Source: Asterias amurensis | Taxonomy: Eukaryota > Echinodermata > Asteroidea > Forcipulatida > Asteriidae | Reading direction: 5' to 3' | Length of the DNA: 64,000 nt | NCBI RefSeq assembly: GCF_032118995.1 | Contig: NC_092648.1 | Coordinates: 15,590,450 to 15,654,449, forward strand | Shown: piece after piece, positions 56,690 through 64,000 of the stretch | How positions within the stretch are numbered: position 1 is the first letter of the stretch | Layout of the letters: each line of letters starts with the position of its first letter | Notes under the pieces: generated by a model | Databases searched by the model: none | The model's input: the letters and a program-made list of their open reading frames with translations, nothing else | What the model was told of the DNA's origin: nothing | Made by a program: the position numbers and the translations under genes

Positions 56690-56850
56690 TTTCACAAAAC
56701 TCTTCCTAACTTAAGACTAATCTTAGGACTTAGGACGGGTCCCAACCCTGCACTGTAGCACGCAGACCTTAAGATTAATCCTAAGTTAGGACGAGTTACT
56801 CGTCCTAACTCGAGATAAGACGAGTCCTAACTCTTTGTGAAATCGACGGC
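56690..56850. mobile_element. Palindromic MITE, TCCTAACTTAGGAC family
   Basis: TGTCGATTTCACAAAACTCT and AACTCTTTGTGAAATCGACG are inverted ends; CTCGTCCTAACTCGAG and related palindromes fill the interior. The best preserved ends of the three copies here. Confidence 0.9.
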
Positions 56851-57059
56851 TGCATATTTGGCACTTTATTGGGCAACCCACATGACAGCTATGAATGGGC
56901 TATTAGTTGAACTGAAGAGGGTGGTTATAAAGTCTTATATTAAAAAAGACAATTGCAAATGCTATGATAATTAACAGGGTGCCTGTTCCTTTCTGCCATG
57001 CATATAGACAAACCTTTATGTTTTCTTAAGTATGCTATAATGCCCCTTTTTAAATTCAC

Positions 57060-57345
57060 CCACTATTGTAGCCTAGGGTGCCCCCCCCCCCCCACCCCCA
57101 ATAAAAGACAACAGCATGGTAATTGGAAAGTCCCCTCCTGTTAAAAAAAAATAGTTTTAGTGAACTTGATGTACACACTGGGGGCAGATTTTATTTTTTA
57201 TTTGTTGTTGGTTGTTGGTTTTTGAGGGGGCAGCCTTTTTTTCATAAAAATATTTTGGGGGGATTTTTTTCATTGGGGGGGGGCCTTTTTTTTCTTTTTC
57301 TTTTTTGGTGGGGCAGACTTCTTTTTTTTTTCCTTTTTCATTATT
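57060..57345 (+). repeat. Low-complexity C/G and T runs
   Basis: Poly-C at 57080, then a long G/T-rich stretch (GGGGG and TTTTT runs). The ORF through it is composed of Phe, Gly and Leu only and is not a gene. Confidence 0.85.
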
Positions 57346-57374
57346 TTTTTAAAAATTATATATAATGAGTGAGG

Positions 57375-57570
57375 TAGATGGCCTTAGCTTTCGACCCAAA
57401 CTGGACCTTCTACAGAGGCATAAAACAAGTACAAATAATTACATATCCCTTTATAGTAAAAAGAGAGGGGAAAGAAAGAAGCAGGACAATTATAGCCAAT
57501 CAAAGTTTCTATTTCAGAAACAATTGGTGGCTATGAACCAATAGGAGTGAAGTGGCGAGGACAAAGGATG
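57375..57570 (+). repeat. Dispersed repeat, partner of 39425 and of the hairpin family
   Basis: TAGATGGCCTTAGCTTTCGA resembles the arm of the hairpins at 26 kb, followed by AATTATAGCCAATCAAAGTT shared with 39499. This links the two sequences as parts of one element. Confidence 0.6.
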
Positions 57571-57893
57571 TTTAGTATGAAATGATGGATTACTGGACCA
57601 TAAAAGTATTAAATGCATTGTTTGATAACAATGCGGGGAAACATGAAAGGGTAGGATTAGAGAGCAAGTTGCGTCATGATGCATGTGATAATGGTCAATT
57701 AAAGAATAATTTTTCTTTTATATATATATAATTTTATTTTCAGTTTTTTTTATATGGGGGGGGGGGGAGGGTCTGGTTGTGGGCCTGCCTACTCCCAACT
57801 TCTACTCCAACCAACATAAAGTCCCAACAGTTTATTTCTTGAGGAGGACGATAAATTTACAATGTTAAATTTTTACTTGTTTGTATTTTATAG

Positions 57894-58014
57894 TGATGAG
57901 AACTGTGCTACAGAACACCTGCATTTTCACTAATTATGTTACTGTCTAAAGGACTCACAGTCAACCATCAACATGGCCGGGAAGTTATGAACAAGAAATG
58001 ATCTCAAGGAAAAG
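57894..58014 (+). ncRNA. Exon candidate of a spliced transcript
   Basis: Acceptor TATTTTATAG and donor GAAAAG|GTAAAC. No long frame; AACATGGCCGGG (YY1-like, with a very short uORF ATG) is inside. Next exon candidate at 59500. Confidence 0.4.
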
Positions 58015-59095
58015 GTAAACACAAAGAGTTTCTATGATAGGGAATATTGGTACATATTAGGCCTAATAACAAGTTTGCATGGGTCCACAAATGCAGTTAA
58101 CTTGGCAGCGGTTGTTCGTTAATAAGAGTTAATGGGGATGAAGAAGATTATTTTAGTTTGACCTATACAAATATGTGTCGGCATTCATGTGGACAAAAAT
58201 CAATGGGCATGGGTTCAAACTCACCACCTTATAGATTAAATATCTCACACAACTACAGATCAACGAGATTGCCCTTTGAGCTGCAGTTTGAATCCTATGT
58301 TTTATCAGCAAACTATTTTAATAGATTTTAAATTTGCATGGATGGGGGGGGCAGCATTTGGTCGAAGAATCGAGATGTGTCGGGGGGTGACTGGACTGAT
58401 CAATGCATTCATGCATTCGGTTTGGTTTTCATGGTAAGCGGTGCCATGAAATTGGCTTCAGTTCTTTTAGCAGCGTTTCACTCTTGAAGAGGTAGAATGA
58501 GGGCCTTGAACTAGCGATGACCACCAGTTTTTGGTCAGCTCCAATTTTGTTCACACATTTTATCCGTTTTTACTGTGTTTGTGGAGGTACTTTATCGCTT
58601 CTTTGTACATTAACCGAGTGGTTGTCAACTTCAGCTTCAGTAGAATGAACATGGGCGTGTAAATAGTTGTATAGGCCTATTGTCTATTTCTAGCCATAAC
58701 TCTTAATGAGGTCATTCCGTGTCAAATCACCCCCCAAAAAGGCAATTTAAAACCCTACCCTCTTCAAATTTGCTCCAATTTGGTTATATTTGGTTATTGT
58801 GGCTCAACAAGCTCAAATTTCAAATTTCAGCTCCATCGGGTTAACGGCTCGGCACTTTGGCATGCTCTTTCTCGTAGATTTCAGTCAAAATGCGCCTGAC
58901 TGCGGATATTCAACTGACCATAAATCAGTAACCATTGGGTCAAATTGGTTGAAATTGGGGTAAGGAAATTTTGGAAAATTGGAAAGGAAATTGCATAAGC
59001 TTTCCAAATCTGCTATTACTTTTTTTGTAGGTTTAATAACCTTTTGACCTCTGCTTTGACCTTGGATTTGAACTTGTGAATCACGTGATGTGGCA
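58015..59095 (+). other. Intronic DNA
   Basis: No supported gene. A poly-G tract at 58343 and a low-quality ORF at 58885-59106 on the - strand were noted only. Confidence 0.4.
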
Positions 59096-59441
59096 CTTAA
59101 AGGCACTAGACACCTTTGGTAATTGTCAAAGACCAGTCTTGAATTCTCTCTTGGTGTATCTCAACATACAAACCTGTGAAAATTTGAACTCAATTGGTCA
59201 TCGAAGGTGCGAGAGAATTATGGAAGAAAAAACACCCTTGTCGCAAAAGTTGTGTGCTTTCAGATGCTTGAATTCAAGACCTCATCAGCTGAGGTCTTGA
59301 ATTCAATTGAAATATTTTAGGGAGAAATTACTTCGTTTTATACGTTCAACAGCTCTCCATTGCTCGTTAATTAATAAGAAGTAAGTTTGTATGCTGACAA
59401 TTATTTTGAGTAATAACCGATAGTGTCCAGTGCCGTTAAAG
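59096..59441 (-). mobile_element. MITE, GTGGACACTATTGG family, internally deleted
   Basis: AAGGCACTAGACACCTTTGG at the left and CGATAGTGTCCAGTGCCGTT at the right, palindrome TTGAATTCAAGACCTCA centre. Confidence 0.9.
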
Positions 59442-59499
59442 GGACCAACATTTTGTTGAAATGAACTTTAACTAGTTAACATGTTTTTGTTCCTCTCAG

Positions 59500-59586
59500 A
59501 CATGTACCTTGTGCTGACAGCTGCAATCATTCCATTTATCAAGAAAACCACTGGCACCAACAGCTTGATGTGTCCATCATATACAG
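59500..59586 (+). CDS. Exon with a small ORF start
   Basis: Acceptor TTCCTCTCAG, donor TATACAG|GTGAGT. ATG at 59502 reads MYLVLTAAIIPFIKKTTGTN then SLMCPSYT, open through the donor in phase 1. Joined to 61239 it continues EEVIHSVIVVVCHTEQK and stops: 45 residues. It could be a microprotein with a hydrophobic N-terminus or a non-coding RNA. Confidence 0.35.
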
Positions 59587-59854
59587 GTGAGTTTGTACAA
59601 CCGCTAAGAGTGAGAAGACAAACTTAGAAGTTTAGCTGCAAGCCTGTAGGGGCTTGGATATTAAGTCCGTCCTAGCACGCTGATGGGTACCATTATTGAC
59701 ATTGTATTTAATTTTAGTTATACGCAGGAGCCCGCTCTTGCTCACAACCCTTTCTCCCCACTCTCGTGGCCCCAATATGAGGTTGAAAATTGCATAATGT
59801 GAGGTTTGATACATTGAAAGCCCCCCCCCACCCCACCCATTGTGCCCCAGGAGC

Positions 59855-60760
59855 CACAAGGCTATATAGCCTTGTAGATTTTAGGCTAATGTTTGACTAG
59901 TCACACAAAACTATAACCTTATAGATTTTAGGGAAATTTGGACTAGTTTCGCAAGGTAAAGCCTTATAGATGTTAGGCCAAATTTTGACTAGTTTCACAA
60001 GGCTTATTATAACCTTATAGATTTTAGGCCAAATTTAGACTAGTTTTACAAGGCTATAGACTTATAGATTTTAGGCCAAACTCTTATAGATTTTATGCCA
60101 AATTTAGACTAGTTTCACAGGGCTATAACCTTATAGATTTTAGGCTAAATTGTGACTAGTTCCTTATAGATTTTAGGCCAAATTGTGACTAGTTTCACAA
60201 GGCTATAACCTTATAGATTTTAGGCCAAATTTTGACTAGTTTCAAAAGGCTATAACCTTAAAGATTTTTGGCAAAATTTTGACTAGTTTCACAAGGCTAG
60301 AACCTTATAGATTTTAGGCCAAATTTTGACTAGTTTCACAAGGCAATATAATATAGCCTTACAGATTTTAGGCAAAATTTTGACTAGTTTCACAAGGCTA
60401 TAACCTTATCAAATTTAGGCAAAATTTTGACTAGTATCATAAGGCTTTATTAGATTTTAGGCCAAATTTTTACTAGTTTCATAAGGCTATAGCCTTGTAG
60501 ATTTTAGGCCCAATTTTGACTCATGAGGCTATAGCCTTGTACATTTTAGGCTAGATTTTGACTAGTTTTATAAGGCTATAGTCTTGTAGATTTTGGGCTA
60601 GATTTTGACTAGTTTATAGTCTTGTAGATTTTGGGCTAGATTTTGACTAGTTTCATAAAGCTATAGTCTTGTAGATTTTAGGTCAAATTTTGACTAGTTT
60701 CATAAGGCTTGTAGATTAAGGCCAAATTTTTACTCATGAGGCTATAGGATATGTCTTGTA
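59855..60760 (+). repeat. Minisatellite, ~45 bp unit, about 20 copies
   Basis: Unit approximately GACTAGTTTCACAAGGCTAT then AACCTTATAGATTTTAGGCC and AAATTTT. Units vary by 5-10 bp indels and early and late subtypes (TATAACCTTATAG and TATAGTCTTGTAG) occupy separate halves. Reverse complement of the family at 4795-5125. Confidence 0.95.
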
Positions 60761-61238
60761 GATTTACTATAAGGCTTACTTCCCCTTGTGATTTTATTAA
60801 ATTTCAGCCCATTTTTGACATAGATGAAAGGTTAACTCTTTGTTTTTTTGGAGGCCAGTTACTGGTCAGAAGACTCCTTTTTTTCAGGGAGAGAGAAATA
60901 GTTCTTGAATTTCAGCCCAATCTGGCTCTTCATTGAAATCTCACGGGGGTTCCACAGCAGATATTTTTCAGGGTGTCAAAGGGAAAATCACATTGATTCT
61001 CCCCCCCCCCCCAAAAAAAAAAATTAGTTTTCTTATAGATTTAGTAAAATGTTCTTCTGAGTATCAATGTTAATGCCTGGCATAAATGGATCATTGCTCT
61101 GCAGTGGCATATTTAATCTACTGTTGTTTATATCTGTGCTGTATTTTGTACTGATTTCTTTGGAGTAATAATGTTTTCTTTTTGATACTGTGGAAAAATA
61201 AATGAACCTTGAACCTTATTCTCTTTTTTCGTCTACAG

Positions 61239-61370
61239 AAGAAGTGATCCATTCGGTCATAGTGGTTGTCTGTCACACAGAGCAGAAGTGATGTCTCAAG
61301 CTGTCATTATTGAAGCCTAGTGTTTCAAGCAATCTGCGAAATGACAACTCATTCAACTTCATGTTAACAG
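61239..61370 (+). ncRNA. Duplicated exon, copy 1
   Basis: Acceptor TTTTCGTCTACAG, donor TTAACAG|GTACAAT. Contains the 17-codon end of the small ORF (TGA at 61289-61291). A 75-80% identical copy lies at 62437-62584. Confidence 0.45.
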
Positions 61371-61429
61371 GTACAATACAAAATTGTGATATTGACAATG
61401 CCTAATTGTGGTCAATTGGCGAAGTGGTA

Positions 61430-61680
61430 CTTAATTTCCTACCACTCCTTCAACCTCTATAGGACCCCCTGTTTAAATCGCGCCGGGGGCACATGTGCAT
61501 TGCGTTATCACCATTACTGCGTGGGATTTCCCTGGAATAATTTTTTTGGGGTGTTCCTCCCACATCTAAAACTTAAACTTTACTTCTCATGGTCTTCTCT
61601 TCATTGGGTTCTTGGCTGTGATTAATTTAGCTTTTCTATAAGATACTATAGCTTCACAACCAGAATAAATGAAAATTAAG
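61430..61680 (+). mobile_element. SINE within the tandem unit, copy 1
   Basis: TGTTTAAATCGCGCCGGGG (decayed box B), CTGCGTGGGATTTCCCTGG, CCCACATCTAAAACTTAAAC, CTTCACAACCAGAATAAATG. Confidence 0.8.
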
Positions 61681-61689
61681 TGAATCACA

Positions 61690-62280
61690 TTTCTGACATC
61701 GCTCACAAAAAGGTGAATTCATGCCCCCACCGCTCACACAAAACTGCAAGGCTTCCCCCTCATGATTGTATCAAATTTTAGCTCATTTTGGGCAAAAATA
61801 CAAGGCTTACCTGTTTCCAATTTGAATCCAAATTTGGCGAACATGCAAGGCAAAAACAAACCAGCTGATCAGTTGATTTCCTCATTTTCTTTTCAAACAC
61901 AGTGCCATAGAAAACTGAAAAACACTGTACAAAAGTCAAGTGTGATTGGCAATCTCCCCCTTTTTTACAATTAAAAAGTTGCATCCATCACAAAAAGGTG
62001 AATCCATGCCCCAAATTTCAGCCCATTTAAGACAAAAATGCAAGGCTTGCCCCCTTGTTATTATATCAAACCATCAGCCCATTTTCTACAAAATTCAAAG
62101 CCTTGTGATAAATCCGGTTTCATCAAAATTGTCAACAAAAATGCAAGGACCTCTTGTGGTGCTATCAAATTTTTGACAAGGCTTAGGCCTACCTCTTGTG
62201 ATTTTATCAAAATTCAGCAAATTTAAAAAAAAAAATACAAGGCTTACCCCTAACCCTTGTGATTTCTTTTTAATTTCAGC
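61690..62280 (+). repeat. Minisatellite, ~50 bp AAGGCTTACCCCTTGTGATT unit
   Basis: Repeats of ATGCAAGGCTTACCCCTTGT followed by GATTTTATCAAATTTCAGCC and CATTTT. Distantly similar to the 59.9 kb array (CAAGGCT...TTGTAGATTTTAGGCCAAATTTT). Confidence 0.9.
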
Positions 62281-62436
62281 CCACTTTTACCTAGATCCAA
62301 GGCTGACTCTTTTTTTTTTGAGGGCCAGTACTGGTATTCTTTATACTGATCTCTTTTGAGATTTTTTATTTTGTTTGATACTTTGCTAGGGAAAATAAAT
62401 GAACTTTGAACCTTATTCTCTTTTTGTTATCTACAG

Positions 62437-62584
62437 ATGAAGTGATCCCATTGGAGGTTGTCAGATCATCAGTCTTAGTGTTGTCTGTCCCACAGAGCAA
62501 AAGTGATGTCTCAAGCTGTGGTTATTGAAGCCTATAGTGTTCAGCAATCTGCGTTAAATCAACTCTTTCAACTTCAAATTAAAG
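62437..62584 (+). ncRNA. Duplicated exon, copy 2
   Basis: Acceptor GTTATCTACAG, donor TTAAAG|GTACGAT, both conserved with copy 1. If spliced to 59586 the frame reads DEVIPLEVVRSSVLVLSVPQ then SKSDVSSCGY and a stop, a different C-terminus from copy 1. Confidence 0.45.
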
Positions 62585-62639
62585 GTACGATATAAAAGCG
62601 ATATTGATAATACCTAAATGGTGATCTAGTTTGCGTAGT

Positions 62640-62890
62640 GTATCTAATATCCTACCAAGCCTTCCAACTATAGTACCCCCAGTTTGAATCATGCAGGGGG
62701 GCACTGACTTGGGTTATTACTGCGATTGCATGGGTTTTCCCTGCGTGCATCTTCTGGGGGTGTTCCTTCCACATCGAAAACTTAAACTTCATTCCTCATT
62801 GTCTTCTCTCCATTCGGTTCTTGGCTAGTACAGTTATTGAGTTCACTTTTCTAAAAGAATGTTTAGCTTCACAGCCAGAATAATTGAAAT
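62640..62890 (+). mobile_element. SINE within the tandem unit, copy 2
   Basis: Same body as copy 1: TGCATGGGTTTTCCCTGCGT, CCACATCGAAAACTTAAAC, TTCACAGCCAGAATAATTG. Duplicated together with the exon, not by a second insertion. Confidence 0.8.
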
Positions 62891-62929
62891 GAAATGAATC
62901 ACAATTCAGATATGGTCACCGTCACAAAA

Positions 62930-63775
62930 AGGTGAATCTATGGCCAAAATGTGCAACTCATTTTTTGGCAAGAGTACAAGGCTTTTAATGTCTTGTGATT
63001 GTATATCAAATTTCAGCCTTTTTTTTTTACTAACATGCAAGGCTTACCCCTTGTGAATTAAACAAAAGTAAAACCCATTTTCAATGAAAATGCAAGGCTT
63101 ACCCCTTGTGATTTTTACTAAATTCTTAGCTAAATTTCTACAAAATGCAAAGCCTTGTGATTTCATCTCAATTTCATCACATTTGTTAAGAAAATGCTTG
63201 GCTAACCAATTTCATCAAATTTCAAACTTTAGCCCATTTTACACAAACTTGCAAGATCATTTTCAGCCCATTTTCAACAAAAATGCAAGGCTAACCCCTC
63301 TTGATGTTATCATCAAATTTTAGCCCATTTTGGGCAAACGGACATGGTTTACCTTCATCAAATTGTAGCCCATTTTGGACAAAAATACAAGGCTTAGCCA
63401 TTGTGATTTTCTCCATTTTCGTCAAATTTGTGACAAACATGCAAGGCTAAAAAAAAACATGTGAATTTATAAATGAAAGTAATCACATTTCTGACATTTT
63501 CACCGCTCACAAAAAGGTGAACCAAGCCCTAAATTTCAGCCCATTTAAGAAAAACATGCAAGGGTTACCCCTTGTGAATTTATCAAATCTCAGCCCTCTT
63601 TCAACGAAAATGCAAGGCTTACCCTCATTTTTAAATCAAATTTTCAGCCCATTTTTACACAATGCAAGGCCTTGGTATTATCAAATTTTCAAAAGAAAAT
63701 GCAAGGCTTACTCCTTGTAAACTTTATCAAATTTCAGCCCATTTTGTGCACAAATGAAAGGCTAATTCCTTGGCT
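62930..63775 (+). repeat. Minisatellite, same ~50 bp unit, second block
   Basis: About 14 units with the core CAAGGCTTACCCCTTGTGA and ATTTCAGCCCATTTT. Longer than the first block, so the array has expanded or contracted after the 1.46 kb duplication. Confidence 0.9.
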
Positions 63776-64000
63776 TTTGGAGGCCAGTAACTGTTTAGAA
63801 GACTCCTTTTTTCAATGAGAGAGAAATAATTATTAAATTTCAACCAAATGCGGCTCTTCATTGAAATTTCACAGTGGTTTCACTGCAGAGATTTTCAGGG
63901 TGTACAAGGCAAAATCACATTAAATTGGGGTTTAACTTAATATTTTCATATTTCACTCTTAGAAGTAGAAAATTGTTCTTCTCAGTCTCAAAGTAAATGC

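Larger units (their letters stand above)
60770..64000 (+). repeat. ~1.46 kb tandem segmental duplication, 2+ copies
   Basis: The GGCCAGT block occurs at about 60851, 62321 and 63781 (1470 and 1460 apart). Each unit runs: GGAGGCCAGT block, exon (61239, 62437), SINE, minisatellite. Copy 2 has lost ~270 bp after the GGCCAGT block. The third unit is cut by the window end. Confidence 0.9.

Noticed and set aside
57123-57365. 80-codon Phe/Gly/Leu ORF
   Set aside because: It is a translation of G and T homopolymer runs.
59855-60760. A CRISPR array
   Set aside because: The ~45 bp units are contiguous and diverged with no unique spacers, and the genome is clearly eukaryotic.

Overview
This is a 64 kb piece of an AT-rich, intron-rich animal nuclear genome, not a bacterial window. 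Genes have short exons with GT-AG introns, first exons are non-coding and lie in small GC-richer promoters, and most of the length is short non-autonomous DNA transposons, tRNA-derived SINEs and tandem repeats. The repeated ~390 bp element with GTGGACACTATTGGTAATT ends, plus several other families recognised from memory, suggest an echinoderm, most likely a sea star. That assignment is an inference; no species marker was seen.

Left third (1-13 kb): the last codons and long 3' UTR of a + strand gene (1-84, then UTR), a minisatellite, a promoter with a 5' UTR exon and one coding exon of another + strand gene (5.1-6.1 kb), a 159 bp x3 tandem repeat (8.0-8.5 kb), and an inverted pair of copies of an unrecognised two-exon gene end (8.9-11.8 kb). 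In that pair the + strand copy is broken and the - strand copy looks intact.

13.9-22.3 kb is the most unusual part. Three - strand exons encode a POLR1H (RNA polymerase I subunit A12.2 / ZNRD1) homologue that has lost one cysteine in each zinc ribbon and has an in-frame TAA in exon 1, so it is probably an intron-containing pseudogene. Its second intron is filled by a ~200 bp satellite arranged as a 382 bp two-monomer higher-order repeat. Its 3' end has been amplified into ~810 bp tandem units that keep a splice acceptor and a terminal-exon-like segment but have lost the zinc-ribbon exon.

22.5-43 kb: a second copy of the 3' UTR segment from 2.3-4.8 kb, then a complete legumain gene (+ strand, 12 coding exons, 427 aa, catalytic His and Cys intact) with a probable upstream 5' UTR exon. 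Its introns hold two very large fold-back elements (0.9 kb and 3.6 kb), perfect short hairpins, many MITEs and SINEs.

43.3-54.1 kb: a + strand gene of 9 coding exons for a 760 aa acidic and coiled-coil protein with a UVR-like motif, which I cannot name. A 568 bp near-perfect hairpin lies in its first coding-region intron, and two further coding-like exons follow its stop. 54-64 kb: dispersed repeats, a spliced transcript candidate with a very small ORF, a ~45 bp minisatellite related to the one at 4.8 kb but inverted, and ~1.46 kb tandem units that duplicate an exon of that transcript.
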